DNA of 64,000 bases, from NCBI GenBank assembly GCA_963755435.1, contig CAVWJX010000003.1, positions 248,001 to 312,000 of the forward strand, read 5' to 3'. Both the position numbers and the translations under genes were made by a program. This document shows, in pieces, positions 37,045-47,649 of this stretch. Source of the DNA: AP-15 sp963755435. GTDB taxonomy: Bacteria; Pseudomonadota; Alphaproteobacteria; ATCC43930; CGMCC-115725. Positions within the stretch are counted from its first letter, which is position 1, and each line of letters starts with the position of its first letter. A model generated the notes under the pieces. The model was not told the origin of the DNA and did not search any database. It saw only the letters and a list, made by a program, of their open reading frames with translations.

Positions 37045-37944
37045 GTGTATGCCGCCCCGCCCGTGATCGACAGCGAAATCTTTGCTCGGGTCCCCGACCG
37101 GCTGCGTGCGCGCGATAATCCGCGCCGCCAGAGCGGCGTCGCGCGCGACTGCTTCCTCGAAGGACCCTCCTTCGACCGCGCCGGCAATCTCTATGTCACC
37201 AACATTCCCTATGGCCAAATTTTCCGGGTCTCGCCAGCGGGCGAGTTTGCCCTCGTCGCCGAATATGACGGCGAGCCCAACGGGCTGAAGATCCACCGCG
37301 ATGGCCGCATCTTCATCGCCGATCACAAGCAGGGCCTGGTGCTGCTCGATCCCGGCTCGGGCAAGGTCGAGCCTTACCTCGACCGGCCCTTTGGCGAGCG
37401 CTTCAAGGGGCTGAACGATCTCGTCTTTGCCAGCAACGGCGACCTTTATTTGACCGATCAGGGCGAGAGCGGGCTGCACGACCCGACTGGGCGGCTCTAC
37501 CGGCTGCGCGCCGATGGCCGGCTCGAATTGCTGCTCGACAATGTGCCGAGCCCGAATGGGCTAGTGCTGACCCCAAATGAGGACATCCTCTATCTGGCGG
37601 TGACCCGCAACAACGCGGTGTGGCGGGTGCCATTGCTGGAAAACGGCAACCTCGGCCGGGTCGGCATCTTCATCCAGATGTCGGGTGGCATGGGGCCGGA
37701 CGGGATGGCGATCGATGCCGCGGGCAATCTTGCCGTGTGCCATGTCGGGATGGGCTCGATCTGGCTGTTCAGCCGGCTCGGACGCCCGCTGGCCGAGATC
37801 CGGTCCGCCGCCGGGATCGGCACCACCAACGCCGCCTATGGCGGGCCCGACGGCAAGACCCTCTTTGTCACCGAAAGCGAAACCGGCACGCTCCTCCAGG
37901 CCCGGCTGGAAATTGCCGGCAAGCAGATGTACTCGCACAACTAA
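37045..37944 (+). CDS. SMP-30/gluconolactonase-like beta-propeller
   Basis: 299 residues. GTG 37045 has AAAGGA 10 bases before it. The SMP-30 family layout is visible: FLEGPSFDRAGNLYVTNIP with the metal-binding Glu, GLNDLVFASNGDLYLTDQGE with the Asn/Asp ligands, SPNGLVLTPNEDILYLAVT and DGMAIDAAGNLAVCH. Family members hydrolyse sugar lactones using Ca or Zn. A leaderless, cytosolic enzyme is predicted. The MFS gene that follows may import its substrate. Confidence 0.88.
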   Translation: MYAAPPVIDSEIFARVPDRLRARDNPRRQSGVARDCFLEGPSFDRAGNLYVTNIPYGQIFRVSPAGEFALVAEYDGEPNGLKIHRDGRIFIADHKQGLVLLDPGSGKVEPYLDRPFGERFKGLNDLVFASNGDLYLTDQGESGLHDPTGRLYRLRADGRLELLLDNVPSPNGLVLTPNEDILYLAVTRNNAVWRVPLLENGNLGRVGIFIQMSGGMGPDGMAIDAAGNLAVCHVGMGSIWLFSRLGRPLAEIRSAAGIGTTNAAYGGPDGKTLFVTESETGTLLQARLEIAGKQMYSHN

Positions 37945-38090
37945 CGGGCTCGGGCGCGGCACTCCGGTAATTCGATCAGGCGAGATCAGAGCCCGCAGGA
38001 ATGCGCGTGGCGCGCGGCTGTCGCGCCGCGGCCGCGGTTGTCTTGGCATCGGCCGCCCGAAACAATACGGCAAAATCGGAGGAAAATGCC

Positions 38091-39504
38091 TTGGCCGATG
38101 AAACCGTCGCCCCGTATGCGGGGCGCCCCGCGACGACGATCGCCGCCCGGATGGATCGGCTGCCGCCGACCCGCTACGTCCTGCGTTTCATCGTATTGCT
38201 GGCGTTGGGCGCCTTCTTTGAAATCTATGACAACGGGTTGGTCGCCTATATCGCACCCGGTCTTTACAAAGCCGGGATCATGGCCCCGACGACGCAGGGC
38301 TTTTTCGACCTGCACGGTTTTGCCAGCCTGCTCGCCGCCACCTTTTCCGGCATGTTTATCGGCACCTTGCTGATCAGCCCGCTTTCCGACTATTTCGGCC
38401 GACGAACGATCTTTACCTTCGCCCTGGTGTGGTACTCGCTGGCCACCCTGGTCATGGCGTTTCAGAGCACGGCGGGCGGTCTGGTGTTCTGGCGCTTTAT
38501 CGCCGGCATCGCGATCGGCGCCGAGTTCGTCACGATAGACACCTATCTATCCGAAACTGGTGCCAAAGGAACGCCGCGGCCAAGCCTTTGCGTTTAGCTC
38601 GACGATCGGCCTCAGCGCCTATCCGGCGGTGGCGTTTCTGGCCTGGGCCCTGGTGCCGCGCGTGGCATTTGGCCTCGACGGCTGGCGCTGGGTTACGATC
38701 ATCGGCGCGACCGGGGCAATCGTCGCCTGGTTTTTGCGCCTCGGACTGCCCGAATCGCCGCGTTGGCTCGCCCAGCATGGCCGTCATGCCGAGGCGGACC
38801 GCGTTACCGGGATGATCGAGACCCGGATCGAGCGCGAAACCGGCCGCGGGCTGCCGCCGCCGCCGCTGGCGCTCGAAGGCGAGGTCGAGGAGCAAACCGG
38901 CTCCTATGCCGAGATCTTCCGTCCGCCTTATCGCAAGCGGACGATCATGCTGGTGATCTTCCAGCTGCTGCAGACGATCGGCTATTACGGCTTTGCCAGC
39001 TGGGTCCCGACCCTCCTGGTCTCGCAGGGGATCAACGTCACCAAATCGCTCTCCTACACCTTCATCATCGCGCTCGCGGCACCAGTCGGGCCGCTGATCG
39101 CGATGCTGATCGCCGACCGCATGCAGCGCAAATGGCAGGTCGCCTATTCGGCATTGGCGATCGCGGCTTTCGGGCTGATCTTCTCGCAGCAGAGGGCGGC
39201 GTTGGCGATCATGGTGATCGGCATCCTGATCCAGATCTTCAACACGATCTTCGCCTACTCGCTGCATGCCTATCAATCCGAGCTGTATCCGACGCGGATT
39301 CGCGCCCGCGCGGTTGGCTTCACCTATTCGTGGAGCCGGTTCAGCACGATTTTCATCGGCTTTATGGTGGCCTATTGCCTGCGCCACTACGGCACGATCG
39401 GCGTCTTCGTGTTCATCGCCAGCGCGATGATCCTGGTGTTCATCGTCATCGCCACCATGGGGCCGCGCACCACCCGTCTGCGCCTCGAGGAGATCTCGCG
39501 CTGA
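38091..39504 (+). pseudogene. MFS transporter (metabolite:proton symporter type), frameshifted
   Basis: Start is TTG 38091 with GGAGG eight bases before it, in frame with PPTRYVLRFIVLLALGAFFE. Two open frames cover the 12-helix protein; they meet at AAA 38554-38556. Removing one A gives TYLSELVPKERRGQAFAFSS, which is the MFS loop signature, and a 470-residue protein. Other motifs: PLSDYFGRRTIF and GLPESPRWLA. Likely an aromatic-acid or nicotinate-type symporter. One clean insertion in a homopolymer makes a sequencing error plausible. Confidence 0.75.
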
Positions 39505-39574
39505 GAAATCGCTCCCGGACCTTCGCCCAAACCCGCCGGTAGAGGAACAGCACTGCAGTGGGCTGGCTGGATCA

Positions 39575-39720
39575 GACTTCGCGACGGCGTGCTGGCAGCC
39601 CTGACCTCGACCATCTGGGGCTTTGGCTTTGCGGTCCGCCCGGCTTTCGAGCTTTCCAGCGCCGCAGCTGACACCGCTGCGGTTCATCGTCGCCGCTCTG
39701 CCGGTGTTCCTTTCCATAGG
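39575..39720 (+). pseudogene. 5' remnant of an EamA/DMT-family transporter
   Basis: Only the first helix region remains: LAALTSTIWGFGFAVRPAFE in one frame then SFPAPQLTPLRFIVAALPVF in the next. The combined pattern is the start of EamA permeases. Coding resemblance stops near 39720, where the DNA becomes AT-richer at the edge of the beta-helix gene; no matching 3' part is seen on the other side (41640-41710). Confidence 0.6.
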
Positions 39721-39807
39721 TTACTGTTCTACTGGCGCGCGTACGAAATCGCCTATAATCCAAATATTGAACTTGCGCAAAGCGCGACAGATCGAGGGAG
39801 GATCAGC

Positions 39808-41644
39808 ATGTTGTGGCGATTTCCAAAAGCAGAACGAAAAATTGGACGCGCTATGCGCGAGAAATGCGCGCTTTTTGCATGCCGAGCTCTGCTTCTTATC
39901 CCAATCGGCATTCTGTTGGTATCGCCGGCCGCACGCGCGCAATACACACATCACCGGTGGTATGTCAGCGCCGCCGCGCCTGTTGGGGGTAACGGCAGCG
40001 CCAGCGCACCCTTCAATAGTCTGGCGCTGGTGCAGCAGGCGTCCGGCCCCGGCGATACGATCGTCATCGAGCCCGCACCAGCGAGTACGCCTCCGCTTGA
40101 CGGAGGCATCGCGTTGAAACCGGGGCAGCGCCTGATCGGCGACGGACCACCCGTCGTTCAGTTTGGCAAGCCGCTGATTTCCGGCGGACCGCGCGTGGCG
40201 GGCCCGTCCGGTAACTCATCGCTTCCGCGGATCACCAATACCACCAACGGCATGAACTCCGGGGATGCCGTCGAACTGGCCAGCGATACCGATGTTGAGA
40301 ATTTGGTGATTGTCGGCGCCTACCGCGGAGCTATCTACGGGCAGGACGTCATTGGCGTAACCCTGCGGGACAACGATGTGTCGGGGTTCAACACTTCCGG
40401 CACCGCCGGGTTCGTCGTCCAGCCGTTCTATCTCGAATCATATACTGCTGGCGTTGCGAACAACGTTGCTAATGGCTTACCCGCCGGGTGGGCCGGGATT
40501 CTGATCGATACGGCCAACGTGAGTACGAGCCTATCGATTACCAACAACTACATCCACGATGGTCGGTGTGGGGACGGCATTGACATTCGAGGCATGAACA
40601 CCGGGGACATTAGCGCAGAGATAGACCACAACTTCGTCACTCGACTTGTACAATGCAGTAGCGTTCGGACGATCGAAGGGTATCGGCACCCAAGTCACTG
40701 GCTCTTCGCGGCTTCGGGCGACGCTCCTGGGCAACACCGAAGCAAATAATGGAAGCCCCGGTGCGAACATGGATAGCCTGTTCGTCAACCCCGCTGAGGC
40801 TGGAACGCTGATTGAGACCATCGATCATAACGTTTACACGACCGGAATCGGTGGGCCCTCGACCAATGGGCTGGAGTTTATCCTGAGTAATGGCAGCGCC
40901 AACTCAACCGTGACAGTGTCGAACAGCTGGTTCCAGAATAATCCCGGTGACATGCTCGAGGAGTTCAATCGCGGCGGGAGCGGATCGCAAGCGACGCTGG
41001 TACTCGATCGCGTTGTTGTTGATCAGACTACTTATACAGGTGGGGTACCCTCATACGCCAATCCGCCGGGCACCGCTACGACGCCGGATAACACCGGCGA
41101 ATGCTTGGGCATCGGATCGGTCGGAGCCAACGAACACGACCGTTCTGGAGATGAGGGATAGCTCATTCACCGGCTGTGACAACAATGGCATCGAAGTCAC
41201 AAACAACCATCCAAGTGGCGATGGTGATGGAAATCCACATACAATAGTTCTTGACATCGATAATAGCACGATCAGCGGCAGCAGGTATTACAATTTGTGG
41301 CTTGATGATCTCACCCCACTGACCAACTTGAGAGTACGGGTGGAGGACAGCAATCTTCTCTTTCGTCGAGCGGTGTGGCCGTCGGTTTTGACATGCAGCC
41401 GACCGGAGCCACAACGAGCGCACTAATCGATTTGGGTGGCGGCGCGCTCGGCAGCAATGGAGGCAACTGTATCTATGGCGCTCCGATCTACGATTTGGAG
41501 GCTCAGGGATATAACGTCTTTGCCGAAAACAACTGGTGGGGACAAGCAGGTGGACCGCCGGCCGGCAAGGTAATCGAGACAGAAGCCGGATACACGATCA
41601 ACCACGGTTCGCCACTGAGGCGCGCGCCGTCGGCCTGTCGATAA
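39808..41644 (+). pseudogene. Secreted right-handed parallel beta-helix protein, frame broken three times
   Basis: ATG 39808 follows GAGGGAGG. A signal peptide (ALLLIPIGILLVSPAARAQ) leads into pectate-lyase-like repeats: VSAAAPVGGNGSASAPFNSL, VTLRDNDVSGFN, LSITNNYIHDGRCGDGIDI and IETIDHNVYTTG. The frame shifts near 40645, near 41130 (each about one base extra) and at 41361-41367 (one base short). Corrected length is ~611 residues, extracellular. No catalytic residues could be identified. The gene is less GC-rich than the neighbours and interrupts the EamA remnant, suggesting horizontal transfer. Confidence 0.6.
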
Positions 41645-41709
41645 TCGCCGACTGCGCGAAATCGGCATGCGCCGCCGAACCCGCGAGGCAGCGCCCGACT
41701 GAAGCTTCG

Positions 41710-42534
41710 TCATTTCGTGCCGAAGCAATGCTCCGGGCCGGGGAAGCGGCGGGCGCGGACGTCCTCGGCGTAGGCTTCGGCGGCGGCCGAGATCAGCGGC
41801 GCCAATTGGGCGTAGCGCTTGACGAAGCGCGGGGTGAACTCGGTGAACACCCCGAGCACGTCGTCGGTCACCAGGATCTGGCCGTCGCAGGCCGGAGACG
41901 CGCCGATGCCGATCGTCGGCACCGGCAGCGCGGCGGTGATGGCGCGCGCCACCCTCTCGATGGTGCCTTCGATGACGATCGAGAAGGCGCCGGCATCGGC
42001 GATCGCAGCGGCGTCGGCGGCGACCCGCTCGGCCTGCTCTTCGCCGCGCCCCTGCACCTTGAATCCGCCGGCGGCATTGACGCTTTGCGGCATCAGCCCG
42101 ACGTGACCCATGACCGGAACCCCGCGCCGGGTGAGGAAGCGCACGGTCTCGGCCATCTCGGCGCCGCCTTCGAGCTTGACCGCGGCGCAGCCGGTCAGGG
42201 CCATGATCCGCGCGGCGCTGCGGAACGCTTGCTCCGGCGATTCCTGATAGTCGCCGAACGGCAGATCGACGACGACGAGCGCCCGCGCGGTGGCGCGCAC
42301 GACCGCCGCACCGTGCGCGACCATCATCGCGACCGTCACCGGCAGGGTGCTGTCAAAACCGTAGACCACCATGCCGAGCGAATCCCCGACCAGCAGAAAA
42401 TCGACGTGCGGGTCGAGGAGACGCGCGACCGGCGCGGTGTAGGCGGTCAGCCCGACGATCGGCGGGCCGCCCTTGACGAACTCGCCGATGCCCCGGCGCT
42501 TGGCCTTGGCTGGTGCTATTTGTTGTGCGCTCAT
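41710..42534 (-). CDS. panB: Ketopantoate hydroxymethyltransferase
   Basis: 274 residues. It makes ketopantoate from ketoisovalerate with methylene-THF on the way to pantothenate and CoA. Motifs: GGPPIVGLTAYTAP, LLVGDSLGMVVYGFDSTLPV with a metal-binding Asp, KLEGGAEMAE with the catalytic region, and GVPVMGHVGLMPQS. Start ATG 42534. panC is not adjacent. It is divergent from the molybdenum hydroxylase gene. Confidence 0.95.
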   Translation of the reverse strand: MSAQQIAPAKAKRRGIGEFVKGGPPIVGLTAYTAPVARLLDPHVDFLLVGDSLGMVVYGFDSTLPVTVAMMVAHGAAVVRATARALVVVDLPFGDYQESPEQAFRSAARIMALTGCAAVKLEGGAEMAETVRFLTRRGVPVMGHVGLMPQSVNAAGGFKVQGRGEEQAERVAADAAAIADAGAFSIVIEGTIERVARAITAALPVPTIGIGASPACDGQILVTDDVLGVFTEFTPRFVKRYAQLAPLISAAAEAYAEDVRARRFPGPEHCFGTK

Positions 42535-42604
42535 GATGCCTTCCTGAGCCCGGATGTAAAACGCCTCGGCTACGGGTTACACTCGCGCGGCTTGGGCGCC
42601 AACG

Positions 42605-45003
42605 ATGAATGATACGCCACCGATGAATGATACGGCTGAGATTGCAAATCTGAATCGGCTCGGGGCAAATCTGAGTAGCCTCGGCGCGATCGGCCAGCCG
42701 GTGCGGCGCAAGGAGGACGAGCGGCTCTTAACCGGACGCGGCCGGTTCAGCGACGATTTCACCCTGCCGGGGCAGGCTTACGCGGCGATCGTGCGCTCGC
42801 CCCACCCGCATGCGCGGATCATCGGGATCGACACCCGGGCGGCGCTGGCGTTGCCGGGGGTGCTCGGCGTCTTGACCGGCGAGGACTGCCTCGCCGACCG
42901 GCTCCGCCCGATCCCGCATACCCCGGTGCCGTCGACCCGCTACGACATGAAATTGACCGGCCCTGGTGGCGGCCCGGTCTTTATCGGCCCGCAGATGCTG
43001 CTGCCGGCCGACAAGGTGCGCCATGTCGGCGAGGCGGTGGCGATGACTGTGGCCGAAACCGCGGCGCAAGCGCAGGACGCCGCCGAGGCGGTCATCGTCG
43101 AATACCAGGAACTGCCGTGGATCGCGCAGGTGGCGGAGGGGCTGAAGCCCGGTGCGCCGCCGGTGTGGGGCGAGGTGCCGGACAATGTGCTGGTCGACAC
43201 CGCGTTCGGTGACGCCGCGGCGACCGAGCGCGCCTTTGCCGAGGCCGATCATGTCATCGAGATGGAGTTTCACATCGGCCGAGTGACCGGCGTTCCGATC
43301 GAGCCGCGCGCCGCACTCGGCCATTGGGACCGCGAGACCGGCCGTTATACCTTGTGGGCCGGCAGCGGTGGTGCGGTGCGGCAAAAGACCGAACTCGCCA
43401 CGGTGCTCGGCGTTCCGCTCGATCAGGTTCGGGTATTGTCGTTCGATGTCGGCGGCAATTTCGGCACGCGCAACCGGCTCTATGTCGAGTTGGCGCTGAT
43501 GCCGTGGGCGTCGCGCCGGCTCGGCCGCCCGGTCAAATACACTTCAAGCCGCTCCGAAGTGTTCCTGACCGACTACCAGGGCCGCGACCTGGTAACCCGC
43601 GTCGCCTTGGCGGTGCGTGCCGACGGCCGGTTTCTCGGATTGCGCGCCGACAACATCAGCAATGTCGGCGCCCGTTGTGCTTCGCTGTCGCCACTCGGCA
43701 AGGGCTCGGCCCTGATCACCGGCTCTTACGACATTCCGGCGGCGAGCTTGCGCTCGCGCGCGGTCTTCACCAACACGATGCCGACCAACGCCTATCGCAG
43801 CTCGGGCCGGCCGGAGGTGACCTATGCGATCGAGCGGCTGGTCGACGCGGCGGCGCGCCGGCTCGGGATCGACCGGGTGGCGTTGCGCCGGATGAATTTG
43901 ATCGGGCCGCAGGCGATGCCCTACGCCAACGCGGTCGGCGCGAAATACGACAGCGGCACCTACGAAGCCAACATGGATCTGGCGATGAAGATCGCCGATT
44001 GGGACGGGTTTCCGGCGCGGCGGCGTGGCGGCCGCAGGCGCGCGGCCGGCTGCTCGGGTTGGGGCTTGCGAATTATGTCGAATCCTCGATCGGGGCGCCG
44101 CGCGAGCGCAGCGAGATCACGGTGACCCCACAAGGCCGGGTCGAGATCGTGATCGGCACCGGCCCGAGCGGGCAGGGGCACGAGACCAGCTTTGCCCAGG
44201 TGGCCGGCGCCCTGCTCGGGGTCCCGGTCGGCAGCATCGACATCATCATGGGCGACACCGATGTGGTGAGCCTCGGCGGCGGTTCGCATTCCGGCCGCTC
44301 GATGCGCCACTCGGCGACCTTGTTCGCCAAGGCCGCACCCGAACTGGTCGCCAAGGGCAAGGCGCTGGCGGCCCGGCTGCTCGATGTCGGCACCGATCGG
44401 GTGAATTTTTCGGACGGCCGGTTTTCGGCGCCGCCGGACAACCGCAGCTTCGACTTTCCTCGAACTGGCCAGGGAAGGCGTACGGCTCGGCGCCGAGGGC
44501 GAACTGGCGGTGATGACCGACAATGAGATGCACGACCCGGTGTTTCCCAATGGCTGTGCGGTCTGCGAGGTCGAAATCGACCCCGAGACCGGCATGGTCG
44601 AGATCGCCCGCTATTCGGTGGTCGACGACGTCGGGCGTTGCATCAACCCGATGATCGTGCATGGGCAGAGCCATGGCGGCATCGCCCAAGGGGTCGGCGA
44701 GGCGATGTGGGAGGAATGTGCGCTCGATCCGGCTTCGGGCCAGCCGCTTGGCCGGCTCGTTCCTTGATTACGGGATGCCGCGCTCGGACAATCTGCCGTC
44801 CTTTGCGGTCGAAGATCGTCGAGGTTTTGTCGCCGACCAATCCGTTCGGCATCAAAGCCGGCGGCGAAGGCGGCTGCACCCCGGCCTTGGCGGTGGTGAT
44901 CAGCGCCATCCTCGACGCGCTCGCCCCGCTCGGCGTGCGCGACCTCACCATGCCCGCCACCCCGCTCAAGGTCTGGAACGCGATCCAGGCGGCGCGGAAA
45001 TAG
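42605..45003 (+). pseudogene. Molybdenum hydroxylase large subunit (xanthine/CO dehydrogenase-like), multiply frameshifted
   Basis: Intact start and first 475 codons: RKEDERLLTGRGRFSDD, VGEAVAMTVAETAAQAQDAAE, the FGTRN Moco loop and TNAYRSSGRPE. Later parts are in other frames: GTGPSGQGHETSFAQ, PNGCAVCEVEIDPETG and NPFGIKAGGEGG, which carries the catalytic Glu motif. Breaks: near 44013-44035 (one base short), 44455-44457, 44750-44751 and 44811 (one base extra each). Corrected length is ~798 residues, the normal size. The medium FAD and small iron-sulphur subunits are not next to it. Confidence 0.8.
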
Positions 45004-45064
45004 CCCATCACCATCACCCCCTAAGCAAATCGGACACCCCCCAGCCAAATCGGAGTAACCGCAC

Positions 45065-46117
45065 ATGCCTGCTGATGCCGCTCACGCCGCAGCACCTGCC
45101 GAGCACACCAAGTGGCCGAATTATCGTGAGGGCGAATTCATCCTGCGGAACTATGTGTTCCGCAGCGGCGAGAGCTTGCCCGAATTGAAGCTCCACTACC
45201 GCACCCTCGGCACGGCAAGGCGCAATGCCGCGGGCAAGATCACCAATGGCGTGCTGTTGCTGCAGGGGAATACCGGGACCGGCGCCAACTGGCTGCGCCC
45301 GAGCCTTGCCGACGAGCTGTTTCAGCCCGGCCAGCCGCTCGATGCGGCCAAGTATTTCATCATCATGCCGGACGCGATCGGGCGCGGCCAATCGAGCAAG
45401 CCGTCGGACGGGCTTCGCGGCAAGTTTCCGCGCTACCGCTACCATGACATGGTCGAGAGCGGCTATCGGCTGATCACCGAGGGTCTCGAAATCGCCCATC
45501 TGCGCCTCGTGATCGGCAGCTCGATGGGCGGCATGCATGCCTGGATGTGGGCCGAGATGTACCCCGATCTGATGGACGGGGTGGTGCCGCTCTCCTGCCA
45601 GCCGATCGAGATCAGCGGGCGCAACTGGCTCGGCCGCCGCGCGCAGGCCGAGGCGATCCGCCACGACCCGGACTGGAACAACGGCTTCTACGAGCAGAAC
45701 CCGCGTCATTATATCTATGCCGCTGCCGGGAATTTCGGCACCGAAAGCCCGACCCGGATCCAGGAAATGGCGCCGACCCTCGCCGCCGCCAACGCGCTCT
45801 ACGAGCAGCGCCTCGCCCAAGCCGCCAAGGGCGACGCCAACGACGCGCTCTGGGCGATCGAGGCGATCATGGACTACAACCCCGAGCCCGACCTCGACAA
45901 GATCAAGGCCAAGGTTATGCTGATCAACGACGCCGAGGATCACGCCAACCCGCCCGAGCTCGGCACCGTCGAGCGGGCGATGAAGCGGGTCCGCAACGGC
46001 CGCTATGTGCTGATCCCGGCCGGCCCGAACACCCACGGCCACTTCAGCCATTACTACGCCGAGCTGTGGAAACCCTATCTGATCGAATTCATCAAAACCC
46101 TCGGCCCGGCCGAATAA
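45065..46117 (+). CDS. Alpha/beta hydrolase of the homoserine O-acetyltransferase-like (MetX) group
   Basis: 350 residues; ATG 45065 follows ATCGGAGTAA. The fold contains QGNTGTGANWLRP, the nucleophile elbow GSSMGGMHAW, Asp in DAEDHANPPE and His in NTHGHFSHY. Acyl-CoA-dependent MetX enzymes have a similar shape, but homologues like this one, with an acid loop of this form, are usually hydrolases of unknown substrate. Not assigned to methionine synthesis. The SDR gene starts 24 bp downstream. Confidence 0.83.
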   Translation: MPADAAHAAAPAEHTKWPNYREGEFILRNYVFRSGESLPELKLHYRTLGTARRNAAGKITNGVLLLQGNTGTGANWLRPSLADELFQPGQPLDAAKYFIIMPDAIGRGQSSKPSDGLRGKFPRYRYHDMVESGYRLITEGLEIAHLRLVIGSSMGGMHAWMWAEMYPDLMDGVVPLSCQPIEISGRNWLGRRAQAEAIRHDPDWNNGFYEQNPRHYIYAAAGNFGTESPTRIQEMAPTLAAANALYEQRLAQAAKGDANDALWAIEAIMDYNPEPDLDKIKAKVMLINDAEDHANPPELGTVERAMKRVRNGRYVLIPAGPNTHGHFSHYYAELWKPYLIEFIKTLGPAE

Positions 46118-46141
46118 CTCCGGACCACGGAGCCCCGGACG

Positions 46142-46885
46142 ATGGGTATGCTCGACGGCCGGGTGGCGCTGGTCACCGGCGGCAGCAAGGGCCTCGGCGC
46201 GGCAACCGCGCGTCTGTTCGCCGCGGCGGGGGCGCGAGTTGTTGTCACCTTCGGCAACGATGCCGAGGCCGCCCAACGGCTGATCGCGAGCCTGCCCGGC
46301 GCCGGCCACCGCGCCAGCCTCACCCCGGCGCAGGATAGCAAAGCGATCGAAAGCCTCGCCGAGGCGATCGGCGCCACCGAGGGGCGGCTCGACATCCTGG
46401 TCAACAATGCCGGCAGCACCCGGGTGATCCCGCATGCCGATCTCCGCGCGCTTGACGACGAATTCTTCGATTTCGTGTTGGCGGTCAACCTGCGCGGCCC
46501 CTTTGCCACGGTGCGCGCCTGCCACAAGCTGCTCGAGGCGAGTGGACAGGGCCTCGTCGTCAATGTCGGCTCGGTGTCGGGCGTGCGCGGCGGCGGCAGC
46601 AACATCGCCTATGCTGCGGCCAAGGCCGGGCTTCACGCGATGACGATGTCCTTGGCGCGGGCCTTGGCGCCGGCGATCCGGGTCGTCGCCGTGGCGCCGA
46701 GCCTGATGGAAACGCCGATGACCGGGATGTGGACCGCGCAGCAGCGCGCCCAGCGGATCGCCGGCAACCCATTGAAGCGCATCGCCGAGCCCGAGGAGGT
46801 GGCGGCGGTGATCCTCGGGCTGGCCACGACGATGACCTTCGTCAACGGCGCGGTGATCCCGGTCGATGGCGGCAGCCTATTGTGA
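46142..46885 (+). CDS. SDR-family oxidoreductase
   Basis: 247 residues. TGGSKGLGAATA, DAEAAQRL, NNAGSTRVI, GSVSGVRGGG with the catalytic Ser, AYAAAKAGLHA with Tyr/Lys, and the ending PVDGGSLL define a classical SDR close to the FabG type. A second ATG lies two codons in. Substrate unknown; co-transcription with the preceding hydrolase is likely. Confidence 0.9.
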   Translation: MGMLDGRVALVTGGSKGLGAATARLFAAAGARVVVTFGNDAEAAQRLIASLPGAGHRASLTPAQDSKAIESLAEAIGATEGRLDILVNNAGSTRVIPHADLRALDDEFFDFVLAVNLRGPFATVRACHKLLEASGQGLVVNVGSVSGVRGGGSNIAYAAAKAGLHAMTMSLARALAPAIRVVAVAPSLMETPMTGMWTAQQRAQRIAGNPLKRIAEPEEVAAVILGLATTMTFVNGAVIPVDGGSLL

Positions 46886-46939
46886 ACCGCCGATTGGGCG
46901 GCCTGCTACCTGCTGATCGAATCCGGACGATCGACCCTG

Positions 46940-47569
46940 TTAGCGCACCGGCGAGAACGCGGCCGGGATCAGCAATTTATTTTCCTGGCGCACCGGGCGC
47001 ACCCCGCTCTGCGCCGGCCAACCGGTGCCGGGGCGGCGCGATTCGTCGCGCACCCGGGCCCGTTCGTTCAGGTCCTTGTAGACCCAGACATGGACGAATT
47101 TGTTGAGGCCGCCGAGCTCGCTGGTCCAGCATGCCGCCAATGGCGAGAACTTTTCGCGTGCCTCGATCGCCTTGGCCCAGCCGTCGAGCACTTTGGGAAT
47201 GTCGCCCGGCGCGTAGGTGTAGGTGCGCATCTCGTAAACGTTGCCGCTGCCGTAATCGCGGCTGCCGAGCGCGCGCATAAACGGCGCCGGGTTCATGATC
47301 TCGGCTTCCTGCGCCACGATCAGCTCGCCGCCGCCGGGCATCGCATTGCGCGCCGCGTCCTGCGCCATCGCCGAGCGCACCCTGGTGCGGTGCTGCAGAT
47401 CATCGTAGGGATAGACGTGCACGACCTGATTGAGCGGGCCGAACTCGGTATGCCAGAACGCCCCCAATTTGGAGTGCTTCTCGCGCAATGGCAGGCGCTT
47501 CTGATAGCGCTCTTCAAATTCGGCGACGCTGCCGGGGCGCAAGGTATAGGTACGGACTTCGTAGATCAT
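46940..47569 (-). CDS. NIPSNAP-family protein
   Basis: 209 residues with two tandem NIPSNAP domains (ferredoxin-like dimeric alpha-beta barrel): MIYEVRTYTLRPGSVAEFEE at the start and YEMRTYTYAPGDIPKVLDGW from ~116, each followed by an HVYPYDDL or HVWVYKDL strand. Start ATG 47569 has GGAGG nine bases before it. Role unknown; proteins of this type occur in aromatic and acyl degradation operons. The VOC gene upstream may be in the same unit. Confidence 0.88.
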   Translation of the reverse strand: MIYEVRTYTLRPGSVAEFEERYQKRLPLREKHSKLGAFWHTEFGPLNQVVHVYPYDDLQHRTRVRSAMAQDAARNAMPGGGELIVAQEAEIMNPAPFMRALGSRDYGSGNVYEMRTYTYAPGDIPKVLDGWAKAIEAREKFSPLAACWTSELGGLNKFVHVWVYKDLNERARVRDESRRPGTGWPAQSGVRPVRQENKLLIPAAFSPVR

Positions 47570-47649
47570 CGGTGCTTCCTCCAAGTAACAGGCATCGGCG
47601 AGATCCGGCGAGCGGCAAAGGCCGCCCGCCCGGTTCCCTGCTTGGCCCC

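Noticed and set aside
41536..42612. 358-codon plus-strand ORF across panB
   Set aside because: Opposite strand of panB, which is clearly coding.
45014..46636. 540-codon minus-strand ORF
   Set aside because: Shadow of the MetX-like hydrolase and SDR; composition not protein-like.
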